Under the pieces are notes generated by a model. That model was not told the origin of the DNA. It searched no databases and saw nothing but the letters and a program-made list of their open reading frames with translations. Shown one piece after another: positions 54,986 through 63,887 of a stretch of 64,000 nt of DNA (position 1 is its first letter; every line of letters starts with the position of its first letter). This DNA is from Bradyrhizobium sp. (GTDB taxonomy: Bacteria > Pseudomonadota > Alphaproteobacteria > Rhizobiales > Xanthobacteraceae), in NCBI RefSeq assembly GCF_030654605.1, contig NZ_JAURXB010000079.1, positions 52,345-116,344 of the forward strand. Direction: 5' to 3'. A program made the position numbers and the translations under genes.

Positions 54986-55969
54986 ATGCCGGTACCTACA
55001 CACGTCTTCGATCCACCCTTCAACATCATCCGCTCCAGCCACGTCGTGCTCGACGTGACGGACCTGCAGGCCTCCAGAGAGTTCTACGAAACCACCGTCG
55101 GACTGCATGTCGAGGACCACGATGACAAGGCGATTTACCTGCGCGGCAGCGAGGAGCATCAGCATCACTCGCTGGTGCTGCGCAAGGCGGCGACGGCGGC
55201 GTGCAACCGGCTCGGGTTCAAGGTCGGCAACGAAGGCGATCTCGACAAGGCCGCGGCGTTTTTTTCCGGGGCCGGCGTCAGCAACGCGTTCACCGAGCAA
55301 CCGTTTCAGGGCCGCACCCTGCACTTCACCGATCCCTTCGGCTTTCAGATCGAACTCTATGCCGCGATGGACAAGCGACCGCATCTGCTGCGCCGCTACG
55401 ACCTCTACAAGGGCTGCCATCCGCAGCGGATCGACCATTTCAATGTGTTCGCCGCCGAAGTGCAGGACACCGTCGATTTCTACGCGCGGCTCGGCTTTCG
55501 CCTCACCGAGTATGGCGAGGAAGACGGACCGCACGGCCGGATCGCGGCGGCGTGGATGCACCGCAAGGGCAATGTGCACGACTTTGCCATCACCAACGGC
55601 AAGGGCCCTCGCCTGCACCATTTCGCCTATTGGGTGCCGACCGCGATGAACATCCTGCACCTGTGCGACGTGATGGCTTCGAGCGGGTACCTGAAGAACA
55701 TCGAGCGCGGGCCCGGCCGCCACGGCATTTCCAATGCGTTCTTTCTGTATGTCCGCGATCCCGACGGCCACCGGCTGGAGCTCTACACCAGCGACTATTT
55801 TACCGGGGACCACGATCACGAGCCGCTGCGCTGGTCGCTGAAGGATCCGCGCCGACAAACGCTTTGGGGCGCGCCGGCGCCGCGTTCCTGGTTCGAACAG
55901 GGCTCGCCCTTTGTCGGCCAGGCCGTGCGCGAGCCGCTGTTCGTCGCCGATGTCACCATTGCAGACTGA
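54986..55969 (+). CDS. hpaD: 3,4-dihydroxyphenylacetate 2,3-dioxygenase HpaD
   Basis: A 327-residue extradiol dioxygenase of the vicinal oxygen chelate type that opens the homoprotocatechuate ring. The metal ligands are visible as His in RIDHFNVFAAEV, His in LHHFAYWVPT and Glu in HRLELYTSDY. The start at MPVPTHVFDPPFN (54986) is preferred to an upstream codon at 54956 in the repeat. It resembles the 3,4-DHPA dioxygenase of Gram-positive origin rather than the LigB-type HpaD of Escherichia coli. Confidence 0.9.
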   Translation: MPVPTHVFDPPFNIIRSSHVVLDVTDLQASREFYETTVGLHVEDHDDKAIYLRGSEEHQHHSLVLRKAATAACNRLGFKVGNEGDLDKAAAFFSGAGVSNAFTEQPFQGRTLHFTDPFGFQIELYAAMDKRPHLLRRYDLYKGCHPQRIDHFNVFAAEVQDTVDFYARLGFRLTEYGEEDGPHGRIAAAWMHRKGNVHDFAITNGKGPRLHHFAYWVPTAMNILHLCDVMASSGYLKNIERGPGRHGISNAFFLYVRDPDGHRLELYTSDYFTGDHDHEPLRWSLKDPRRQTLWGAPAPRSWFEQGSPFVGQAVREPLFVADVTIAD

Positions 55970-55982
55970 GTCCGGAAACCCG

Positions 55983-56855
55983 ATGACCCCTCCCCGCCTC
56001 GCCACCTACTCCATCGACGGCGCGACCAGATACGGCGCGGTCGTCGACGGCGGCGTCGTCGAGCTCTCCGCTCACTTCGCGAAGGAGTATCCGACCCTGC
56101 GCGAGGTCATCGCCGCGGGCGCATTAACAAAACTGGCGGAGGAAGCCGCGCGCCGTCGACCGGACCATGCGCTCGACGCCATCACCTGGCTGCCGCCGAT
56201 CCCGGCGCCGGAAAAGATCATCTGTATCGGCGTCAATTACCCGGACCGTAACGCCGAGTACAAGGACGGCCAGGACGCCCCGAAATATCCCAGCATGTTC
56301 ATGCGCACCCCGCGTTCCTTCGTCGGCCACGAAACACCGCTGGTTCGTCCGCGCGCCTCGGCGCAGCTCGATTATGAGGGCGAACTGGTCCTGATCGTCG
56401 GCAAGGCCGGAAGACACATTCCGGAAAGTGCTGCGCTGGATCACATCGCCGCGGTCACGCTGTGCAACGAAGGCACCATCCGCGACTGGGTCCGGCACGC
56501 CAAATTCAACGTCACCCAGGGCAAGAATTTTGATTCCACCGGCAGCCTCGGCCCATGGATCGTCCCCTACACCGATGAATCGCAGATCGCCGACATCCGG
56601 CTGACCACGCGGGTCAATGGCGAGACGCGCCAAGACGACCGTACCGGCCGGCTGATCTTCGGCTTCCGCTATCTGATCAACTACCTCTCGACCTTCACCA
56701 CGCTGGTGCCGGGCGACGTCATCGTCACGGGCACGCCGACCGGCGCCGGCGCGCGGTTCGATCCGCCGCGCTACCTTGTACCCGGCGACGTCGTCGAGGT
56801 CGAAGCCGACGGCGTCGGGACCTTGCGCAACGGCGTGATCGACGAAACCCCATGA
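55983..56855 (+). CDS. fumarylacetoacetate-hydrolase-family protein (probable HpaG)
   Basis: A 290-residue FAH-fold enzyme. Metal-binding acids lie in LDYEGELVLIVGKAGRHIP and the catalytic core is KIICIGVNYPDRNAEY, TQGKNFDSTGSLGPWIVPY and DVIVTGTPTGAGA. In the hpa pathway the FAH member (HpaG) decarboxylates and isomerises oxopent-ene-tricarboxylate. A single full-length domain, unlike the duplicated HpaG of Escherichia coli. 13 bases after hpaD. Confidence 0.85.
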   Translation: MTPPRLATYSIDGATRYGAVVDGGVVELSAHFAKEYPTLREVIAAGALTKLAEEAARRRPDHALDAITWLPPIPAPEKIICIGVNYPDRNAEYKDGQDAPKYPSMFMRTPRSFVGHETPLVRPRASAQLDYEGELVLIVGKAGRHIPESAALDHIAAVTLCNEGTIRDWVRHAKFNVTQGKNFDSTGSLGPWIVPYTDESQIADIRLTTRVNGETRQDDRTGRLIFGFRYLINYLSTFTTLVPGDVIVTGTPTGAGARFDPPRYLVPGDVVEVEADGVGTLRNGVIDETP

Positions 56856-56877
56856 ATTTGCAGACGAACGATTGGAT

Positions 56878-58512
56878 ATGACCATGAGCGTAAATTCCGG
56901 CGGCGAAGCCATTGTCAGCGGCCTGGTCGCGCATGGCGTCGATACCGTTTTCGGCCTGCCCGGCGCGCAGATCTACGGCCTGTTCGACGGCTTTCATCAG
57001 GCGCAGCTGAAAGTGATCGGCGCGCGGCACGAGCAGGCCTGCGGCTACATGGCCTTCGGCTATGCCCGCTCGAGCGGCCGGCCCGGGGTGTTCAGCGTGG
57101 TGCCAGGCCCGGGCGTGCTCAATGCCAGTGCGGCGCTGCTCACCGCGCTCGGCTGCAACGAACCGGTGCTGTGCCTGACCGGACAGGTGCCGACGAACTT
57201 CCTCGGCAAGGGCCGCGGCCATCTGCACGAGATGCCGGACCAGCTGGCGACACTGCGCACATTCGTCAAATGGGCCGAGCGCATCGAATATCCCGATAAC
57301 GCACCGGCGATGGTATCGCGCGCCTTCCAGGAGATGCTGTCCGGCCGCCGCGGGCCCGCATCGCTGGAAATGCCCTGGGACGTGTTCACGCAGCGCGCGG
57401 AAACCGGGCCGGCAAACGTGTTCGATCCGTTCCCGGCGCCGCTGCCCGATCCCGACCGCATCAAGGCCGCCGCCGCGCTGGTCGCCGGCAGCAAAACACC
57501 GATGATCTTTGTCGGGAGCGGGGCTATCAACGCGCGCGATGAAATCCTGGAACTGGCCGAACTGATCGACGCGCCTGTGGTGCCATTCCGCAGCGGCCGC
57601 GGCATCGTCTCCAACGCCCATGAGCTCGGGCTGACCATGGCGGCGGCCTACCGGCTGTGGCCCACGACCGATCTGATGATCGGGATCGGCAGCCGCATGG
57701 AATTGCCGGCCTCGGGGTTTCGATGGCCGTTTCAGCCCCAGGGCCTGAAATCGATTCGTATCGACATCGATCCGTCGGAGATGCGCCGCCTCACGCCGGA
57801 TGCTCCGGTGGTCGCCGACGCGCAGGCCGGCACGCGCGAACTGCTCGCGGCGGTGAGAAAGGTTGGCTACGGCAAGACCAGCGGCCGCCGCGCCGCGATC
57901 CGCGAGGCCTCGGCGGCGGCACTGAAGGAAATTCAATCCGTCCAGCCGCAGATGGCCTACCTGAACATCCTGCGCGAGGTGCTGCCGCAAAATGCCATCG
58001 TCACCGACGAGCTGTCGCAGGTCGGCTTCGCCTCCTGGTACGGATTTCCGGTTTACCAGCCGCGCACCTTCATCACCTCGGGCTACCAGGGCACGCTCGG
58101 CTCGGGCTTTCCCACCGCACTTGGCGCCAAGGTGGCAAATCCCGACCGGCCGGTGGTCGCAATCACAGGCGATGGCGGCTTCATGTTCGGCGTGCAGGAA
58201 CTGGCGACTGCCGTGCAGTTCAACATCGGCGTCGTGACGCTGGTGTTCAACAACAACGCCTACGGCAATGTGCGGCGCGACCAGCGGGAGCGGTTCGAGG
58301 GCCGGGTAGTGGCATCCGACCTGGTCAATCCGGACTTTGTGAAGCTTGCGGAATCTTTCGGAGTCGGTGCGGCGCGCGTCACCTCGCCCGATCACTTCCG
58401 CGCCGCGCTGGAAAAGGCGCTGGCGCATGGCGGGCCCTATCTGATCGACATCGAAGTGCCGACGGGTTCGGAAACGACGCCGTGGACGTTCATTCATCCG
58501 CCGAAGCCGTAA
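56878..58512 (+). CDS. thiamine diphosphate-dependent enzyme (acetolactate-synthase-like)
   Basis: A 544-residue protein with the three-domain ThDP layout: an N-terminal Pyr domain with the cofactor-activating glutamate in GARHEQACGYMAFGYAR, a middle domain and a C-terminal PP domain with the Mg-ThDP motif GDGGFMFGVQEL through FNNNAYG. It could be a 2-oxoacid decarboxylase or carboligase. Why it sits at the end of the hpa run is unclear; a role in processing the aldehyde or oxoacid product is inference. Confidence 0.85.
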   Translation: MTMSVNSGGEAIVSGLVAHGVDTVFGLPGAQIYGLFDGFHQAQLKVIGARHEQACGYMAFGYARSSGRPGVFSVVPGPGVLNASAALLTALGCNEPVLCLTGQVPTNFLGKGRGHLHEMPDQLATLRTFVKWAERIEYPDNAPAMVSRAFQEMLSGRRGPASLEMPWDVFTQRAETGPANVFDPFPAPLPDPDRIKAAAALVAGSKTPMIFVGSGAINARDEILELAELIDAPVVPFRSGRGIVSNAHELGLTMAAAYRLWPTTDLMIGIGSRMELPASGFRWPFQPQGLKSIRIDIDPSEMRRLTPDAPVVADAQAGTRELLAAVRKVGYGKTSGRRAAIREASAAALKEIQSVQPQMAYLNILREVLPQNAIVTDELSQVGFASWYGFPVYQPRTFITSGYQGTLGSGFPTALGAKVANPDRPVVAITGDGGFMFGVQELATAVQFNIGVVTLVFNNNAYGNVRRDQRERFEGRVVASDLVNPDFVKLAESFGVGAARVTSPDHFRAALEKALAHGGPYLIDIEVPTGSETTPWTFIHPPKP

Positions 58513-58519
58513 GGCTCTT

Positions 58520-58671
58520 CTCCCCTCCTCCCGCGCGGCCCTTGCCGCGTGGTGGGGAGGGGTCGGGGGTGGGGGGTCGATCAGCGCATACGACTTTCAG
58601 CGAGTTTGCAGAGACGCCCCCCACCCCCGACCCCTCCCCGCCACGCGCAAGGGCGCGTGGAGGGAGGGGAG
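58520..58671. repeat. large inverted repeat between convergent genes (family E)
   Basis: Arms of about 57 bases (58520-58576 and 58617-58671) are near-perfect reverse complements, e.g. GGGGAGGGGTCGGGGGTGGG against CCCACCCCCGACCCCTCCCC, each with a GCGCGG..CCGCG core. The loop is about 40 bases. It lies between the TPP-enzyme and convergent MFS genes and may double as a terminator. Confidence 0.85.
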
Positions 58672-58678
58672 TTAAAAA

Positions 58679-59914
58679 CTACACCCTCCGCACCATCATC
58701 CCCTGCTGCGCCCGCAGCGCCGCGATCGCCAGCAGGCCGGCGCCGGCGACGGCCCAGCATGCCACCGGCGCCCAGTGCAGCAGCGGCGCGTATTCCGGCA
58801 GCTTCTGCAGGCCACCCGCGACCGCCGCCATCCGGGCGAAGGTCGCCAGCGCCAGCGCCGAGAACACCAGCCCCACCACCTTGCCTTCGGCGCCGGTATC
58901 ACCGATCGCCAGCGCGGCCGCCACCGCGCTCATCAACATGCAGCCCCACGCCGCGCCCGCGATGAACTGCGCTGCGATCAGCATGTTGAGACTGCCTGCG
59001 AACTCCGCGCCGATCACCGCCAGCGCGCCCAACAGGCCGGCGGCGCCCATCACGATCAAGCCGCCGCGGTGTTTCACGATCACGCTGGCCGGAAATATCG
59101 CGATATTGAAACCGATCCAGAACACCGGCAGCAGCCATTGCAGGTCATCCGGTTTGGCGAACCGCAGGAAGAACGGCGTGCTGTTGATGCTGAAATGCAG
59201 CTGGTAGCCGAGCGAGAGCAGGACCATCGATCCGATGAAGAACATCGGCACCTGGCCGAGTGGTTTTGCCGGCTCGGCCGGCTTGACCGGAACGGCAGCT
59301 TGCTGCGCCAGACCGCGCTCGACTTTCGACAGTGCCAGCGCGGTGATCAGCAGCACCACGCCTGAAATCACGAAGGGAATCCGCGCATCGTGGTTGCGCA
59401 TGATCACGCCGAGATAGGGCGACACCGCGCCGGCCAGACCGTAGCCGAGCATCGCCAGCGCCGACAGGAACGGGAGCGCGGGTCTCGCACCGTATTTCCC
59501 CAGCAGCGTGAGCGGCGGGGCGCGCAGCGCCGATGAGGTCACCACCCAGATCAGGATCAGGACAATGAACCAGACCTGCGCGCCCGGGCCGGTGCCGGCC
59601 ACATAGGGCAGCGCGATAAAGGCCGCGCAGGAGATTGCGGTTGTGATGCCGACGAACACGCCGAGCCGGCCGACGAACGGCGCGATCTTGTCGGCGGCGA
59701 TCCCCATCGCGGTATCGGTGATGGTGAAGATCGCCTGGTCCAGCATCAGGATGAAGATGACCCAGGACGGCGCGATCCCGACCTGCGCGCAGAGTTTTGG
59801 CAGGTAGATCACATAGGTGGTCCAGCCCAGCGTAAACACCAGCTGCAGCACCGCAAGGTAGACGCCGGTGCGGTTGCCAGCGCCCGTATCGGCCGATGCT
59901 TCGATGTCGCTCAT
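58679..59914 (-). CDS. MFS transporter
   Basis: A 411-residue inner-membrane protein with 12 predicted helices, in two halves split near residue 200 by a charged loop (ERGLAQQAAVPVKPAEPAKP). Its family-level match is the major facilitator superfamily; the loop MGIAADKIAPFVGRLG corresponds to the helix 2-3 signature. ATG 59914 has GGGGGAGG upstream. It is not the usual HpaX, and the substrate is unknown. Confidence 0.85.
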   Translation of the reverse strand: MSDIEASADTGAGNRTGVYLAVLQLVFTLGWTTYVIYLPKLCAQVGIAPSWVIFILMLDQAIFTITDTAMGIAADKIAPFVGRLGVFVGITTAISCAAFIALPYVAGTGPGAQVWFIVLILIWVVTSSALRAPPLTLLGKYGARPALPFLSALAMLGYGLAGAVSPYLGVIMRNHDARIPFVISGVVLLITALALSKVERGLAQQAAVPVKPAEPAKPLGQVPMFFIGSMVLLSLGYQLHFSINSTPFFLRFAKPDDLQWLLPVFWIGFNIAIFPASVIVKHRGGLIVMGAAGLLGALAVIGAEFAGSLNMLIAAQFIAGAAWGCMLMSAVAAALAIGDTGAEGKVVGLVFSALALATFARMAAVAGGLQKLPEYAPLLHWAPVACWAVAGAGLLAIAALRAQQGMMVRRV

Positions 59915-59973
59915 GGTCACCTCCCCCAGCGGGGCAAGCATAGACCGGTGCGGGTAGTAATGGGAAGGCGGCC

Positions 59974-60627
59974 TTAGCGCGCCTTGCGAAAGGTCAGGTT
60001 GATACGTTGCCGTCCCAGCAGCGGGTGCTCGCCGGCGGCGAGCGGAGCGATGCCGTGGAAGAACAGCCGCGACGGCCCGCCCCAGACCACGATGTCGCCG
60101 TGCTCCAGCCTGTAGCGGCGCGGTTTGTCGCTGCGCTGTGAGCCGCCGAACAGGAAGACCGCCGGCAGGCCCAGCGAGACCGAGACGATCGGCGCCGCAA
60201 GATCGTCCTCGTCCTTGTCCTGGTGCAGCGCCATGCGCGCCCCCGTATGGTAGCGGTTGATCAGGCAGGCATCCGGCTCAAAACCGCCAAACCCGGCCTC
60301 GGCCGCCGCTTTTGCCGCCAGCGCGCGAAACGATGCCGGCATCGCCGGCCATGGTGCGCGGGATTCCGGATCGACCCCGTCATAGCGGTAGCCGCCGCGG
60401 TCGGTGACCCAGCCGGCGCTTCCGCAATTGGTCATCGCCACCGACATCGAATGGCCGCCCGGCGTCACCATGTGGCGAAACGGCGCCTGCGCCGCGATCT
60501 CGCCGATCGCGGCGATCAGTTCGGCCTCGGCCGGCCGGGCGAAGCCGCGCAGCAATGCCGCGCCGTCCGCCATCGCTTCACGCGACGGACGCACATCGGG
60601 GACGCTTTCAAACAGATCGGCCGTCAA
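59974..60627 (-). CDS. alkB: alpha-ketoglutarate-dependent DNA repair dioxygenase AlkB
   Basis: A 217-residue 2OG-Fe(II) dioxygenase that reverses alkylation damage in DNA. The signature is clear: iron ligands in MALHQDKDEDD (HxD) and HGIAPL, substrate-binding SVSLGLPAVFLFGG, GDIVVWGGPSRLFFHG and C-terminal INLTFRKAR. A TTG start (60627) appears to be used. It lies 28 bases after a second 2OG-Fe(II) oxygenase gene. Confidence 0.93.
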   Translation of the reverse strand: MTADLFESVPDVRPSREAMADGAALLRGFARPAEAELIAAIGEIAAQAPFRHMVTPGGHSMSVAMTNCGSAGWVTDRGGYRYDGVDPESRAPWPAMPASFRALAAKAAAEAGFGGFEPDACLINRYHTGARMALHQDKDEDDLAAPIVSVSLGLPAVFLFGGSQRSDKPRRYRLEHGDIVVWGGPSRLFFHGIAPLAAGEHPLLGRQRINLTFRKAR

Positions 60628-60655
60628 TACAGTCGCACTCGCTCAAAGGTTAGCG

Positions 60656-61396
60656 TCATTTCGCATCGTGAAAGATCACGCCCACGGTATGGCGGTGGCC
60701 GGAGCGGAGCCGGCTGACGCCATGGCGGAGGTTAACCCGATAGAAACCGCGCGTCCCCCGCACCGGCCGGTGGTGCACAGCAAATGCCACCGCATCGCCC
60801 CGGGTCAGCGGCACCACTTCCGGCCGCGACTGCATGCGCGGTCGCTGCTCGGTCAGGACGAATTCGCCGCCGCTGAAATCGCGAGCCGGCTCCGACAGCA
60901 GGATCGCGACCTGCAGCGGAAACACGTGCTCGCCATAGAGATCCTGATGCAGGCAATTGTAGTCGCCGGCGCCATATTGCAGCAGCAGCGGCGTCGGCCG
61001 CACCTGCCCGGCGTCATGGCATCGCTTCAGGAAGGCGTCGTGACTTTCGGGATACCGGATATCGATCCCCATCGCCTCGTTCCAGCGGTTGGCGACGCCG
61101 CAGAGTTTTGTGTAGAGCGCCGGGCGCAGGCCGGCGATCAGGTCTGGCAACGGGTAGGAGAAGTACTTGTATTCGCCGCGGCCGAAACCGTGGCGGCCCA
61201 TCACCACCCGGCTGCGGAAATTCCTGTCGTCGGGATAGAGGCTGACGAGGTCGCGGCACTCCTCGGGCGAGAGCAAACCTTTGAGAACCGCGCAACCCTG
61301 GCTGTCGAGATCGCTGGTGGCCTGCGTCCAGTCGATGGCATCGACCCGGGCGGCGAGGTCGGCGGATGGAGCGACTGCTTTGATATTTGCTTTCAT
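60656..61396 (-). CDS. 2OG-Fe(II) oxygenase family protein
   Basis: A 246-residue 2OG-Fe(II) dioxygenase separate from AlkB. The HxD ligand pair is in YNCLHQDLYGEHVFPLQ and the distal histidine in LRHGVSRLRSGHRHTVG; GFYRVNLRH is the strand carrying the 2OG-binding arginine. Start at MKANIKAVAPS (61396). Its tandem placement with alkB suggests a related role in alkylation response or nucleic acid modification, but the substrate is unknown. Confidence 0.85.
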   Translation of the reverse strand: MKANIKAVAPSADLAARVDAIDWTQATSDLDSQGCAVLKGLLSPEECRDLVSLYPDDRNFRSRVVMGRHGFGRGEYKYFSYPLPDLIAGLRPALYTKLCGVANRWNEAMGIDIRYPESHDAFLKRCHDAGQVRPTPLLLQYGAGDYNCLHQDLYGEHVFPLQVAILLSEPARDFSGGEFVLTEQRPRMQSRPEVVPLTRGDAVAFAVHHRPVRGTRGFYRVNLRHGVSRLRSGHRHTVGVIFHDAK

Positions 61397-61455
61397 GGCA
61401 TCAATTTCGCAAATCGCCCCGGTTTCCTCCACCCGATTTCCGACACACATTCTAT

Positions 61456-61484
61456 CGTCGTCCCCGCGAAAGCGGGGACCCATA
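61456..61484. repeat. single copy of family A palindromic element
   Basis: CGTCGTCCCCGCG..CGGGGACCCATA, the same 29-base layout as each arm at 2276-2304 and 2380-2408, with paired stem changes. It is followed at about 61557-61605 by a further short element containing GGCGCTCGCTACGCTCGC. Confidence 0.75.
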
Positions 61485-61621
61485 ACCACAGGGCTCAATA
61501 GTTGAACGAAAGTCGTCGACAGCCTTTTTTTTTCCAAACCGAGACGGCACGGCGTATGGATCCCGGATCGGCGCTCGCTACGCTCGCTTGTCCGGGAGGA
61601 CGAGTAGAAATTGCGCCAGCC

Positions 61622-62308
61622 TCAACCCAACACCGGCAACACCGTCACGTCATACGCATGCCGGATGCTGCGCTTGAGCACGGGGTCCTCGAATTCGTAT
61701 TCGAAGCGATCGGCCGGGCGGATGCCACCCTTGGCGGCAAAGGTGCCGCCGAACATGGCGCAGCCGTCGGGAAATCCCTTGTCGCCGAAACCGCGTTGGA
61801 TCAACTCCTTGACCGGAAGCATGTGGTCCAGCGTGCCTTCCTGGTACAGCACGCGTTCGCCGGCGATCCAGACCCAGGCGCGCAGGGTCATCTGGTCCCA
61901 GTGGCCGATGACATCTTCCAGTTCCCACAAGACAGGCGCCATCACCTTGTCGCACATCTGCTTCGACACGGTGACGTTGTAGGCTTCCACCTTGCGGTCA
62001 GTGTGATCGGAGCCGAGGCCGACCAGGATGCGGCCCTGCCAGCCGATCAGCACGAATTCGACCTCGCCGCTGGAATCCGGCCCGCAGACTTCGATGCTGT
62101 CCGTGGTGGTCAGCCGCCGCGCCGAAACGCGATAATAGATCGGCGTCGAGGCCGGCCGCGCGATGCCGATGACTTCGAGTTCGGCGATGTGCTTGTCGCG
62201 CGCCACCGGGTCGCGCCCGGTCCAGCCGGCGATCACGGCCTGCCGGATCGACAGCGTCAGCGGCGTGCCGGCGCCTTTATCCTGAAGGGTAAAGGTGAGA
62301 TCAAACAC
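61622..62308 (-). CDS. DUF2848 protein
   Basis: A 228-residue cytoplasmic protein of the DUF2848 family (VFDLTFTLQDKG, GWTGRDPVARDKHIAELE, VLIGWQGRILVGLGSDHTDRKVEAY, LIQRGFGDKGFPDGCAMFGGTF). No activity is established for the family. A GTG start at 62308 has GGAGGA upstream and overlaps the amidase stop by 8 bases, so it is co-translated with the amidase. Confidence 0.85.
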   Translation of the reverse strand: MFDLTFTLQDKGAGTPLTLSIRQAVIAGWTGRDPVARDKHIAELEVIGIARPASTPIYYRVSARRLTTTDSIEVCGPDSSGEVEFVLIGWQGRILVGLGSDHTDRKVEAYNVTVSKQMCDKVMAPVLWELEDVIGHWDQMTLRAWVWIAGERVLYQEGTLDHMLPVKELIQRGFGDKGFPDGCAMFGGTFAAKGGIRPADRFEYEFEDPVLKRSIRHAYDVTVLPVLG

Positions 62309-63650
62309 GAATCGCGTCCTCCATGCCGGCGGCCAATTCAAAGATGCGGCGATCCGACCCGCCCGATGCCGCCAGCATCAGCCCGACCGGCACCTCACCC
62401 TCGCGATGGCAGGGCAGCGAGATCGCGCAGCCGTCGATCATGTTGATCAGGGTGCAGTTGCGCAGCGACAGCAGGTTCGCTTTGGTAAAGGCCTTGTCGT
62501 CGGCGAGGTCGGCGATCACAGGCGGCGTATTGGCGGTGGTCGGCATGATCAGCGCGTCATAGGGCGCGAGGCGGACCGTGGCGCGCGCGATCATCGACTT
62601 CCGCGTCACCAGCAAATCGACGTAGTCGGCGGCGCTGATGCTTTCGCCGCGCATGATGCGCAGGGACACACGGGGATCGTAGACGTCACCCTTGCTGGCG
62701 ATCAAATAGCGGTGCCAGGCAAAGCTTTCAGCGGCGGCAAAACCACCCTTGGTGTTCATCACCCCAACGTCGAGGAATTCCGGCACTTCGATCCGCTCGA
62801 CCAGCGCACCCTGGCGCGACAGCGTCTCCAGCGCGCGCTGGAATGCCCGCGCCACTTCTTCGTCGAGATCGTCGAGCGCGACCGTGGTCGGCACCGCCAG
62901 CCGCATCCCCTTGATCGGACGCGGCTGCAGCGGCACGAAAGTCTCGTCGGCCAGCACGGCGTCGAGCGCCGCACAGCACGCCACGGTGCGCGCCAGCGGC
63001 CCGATGCTGTCGAGCGTGGACGACAGCGGCACGGCGCCGTCGAGCGGCACGCGGCGCTGGGTCGGCTTGAAGCCGACGATGCCGTTATAGGCCGCCGGAA
63101 TCCGGCAGGAGCCGCCGGTGTCGGTGCCGAGCGCGCCATGCGCCATGCCGTCGACGACCGACACCGCCGCGCCCGACGACGATCCACCGGGCACATGGCC
63201 GACGTTGCGCTGCCAGGCGCCCTTGGGCGTGCCGTAATGCGGATTGATGCCGATCCCGGAATAGGCGAATTCGGTCATGTTGGTGCGGCCGATCACCACG
63301 AAGCCGGCCCGGCGCAGCCGCGCCACCGCAGGCGCATCGGCCTCTGCCGGGGCTGAGTCGTCGAGCGCGCGGGAGCCTGCGCGGGTCACCTGCCCCCTGA
63401 TGTCGAACAGGTCCTTGATCGAGATCGGAATGCCGGCGAAGCGCGACGGCGCCGCCTTGATCTCACGCAGCCGGTCCATCGCCTCGGCGGCCTCGATTGC
63501 GGCTTCGGCGTCGACTCGGACAAAAGCCCGCGCCCCCTCGCCCGCGCTATCGGCGATTTTGGCGAGGCAGCCATCGACCAGTTTGCGGGCGCTGGTGCGG
63601 CCGCTGGCCAGATCGTCGGCCAGCGTGGCAAGGGTCGGTGCGTTCGGCAT
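62301..63650 (-). CDS. amidase (amidase signature family)
   Basis: A 449-residue amidase signature enzyme with the Ser-cisSer-Lys triad: lysine in GIPISIKDLFDIRG near residue 79, then the GGSSSGAAVSV block and the nucleophile in LGTDTGGSCRIPAA. Cytoplasmic; hydrolyses an amide or a related ester. It overlaps a DUF2848 gene, so the two probably act on the same compound. Substrate unknown. Confidence 0.93.
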   Translation of the reverse strand: MPNAPTLATLADDLASGRTSARKLVDGCLAKIADSAGEGARAFVRVDAEAAIEAAEAMDRLREIKAAPSRFAGIPISIKDLFDIRGQVTRAGSRALDDSAPAEADAPAVARLRRAGFVVIGRTNMTEFAYSGIGINPHYGTPKGAWQRNVGHVPGGSSSGAAVSVVDGMAHGALGTDTGGSCRIPAAYNGIVGFKPTQRRVPLDGAVPLSSTLDSIGPLARTVACCAALDAVLADETFVPLQPRPIKGMRLAVPTTVALDDLDEEVARAFQRALETLSRQGALVERIEVPEFLDVGVMNTKGGFAAAESFAWHRYLIASKGDVYDPRVSLRIMRGESISAADYVDLLVTRKSMIARATVRLAPYDALIMPTTANTPPVIADLADDKAFTKANLLSLRNCTLINMIDGCAISLPCHREGEVPVGLMLAASGGSDRRIFELAAGMEDAIRV

Positions 63651-63887
63651 GGCGTGCTCGCTTCATCCAGGTTGCGGAGATGTTATGGAGCACGGCGCGC
63701 GGCCGATCAATCCTCGAGGCAGGCGCGCTTTGGCGGTGGCATGCAAGCCCTCCGGGGGATAGCGCGCGTGCCGGAATAGGGCCATGCAAGGTTATGGCTG
63801 GACCGTTGACGCCAGATGGTCAATGTCGCATCAAGATCGCAACATGCGGGCCACGCCGCCTGCGCCCCAATGGAGGAAATGACCGAT

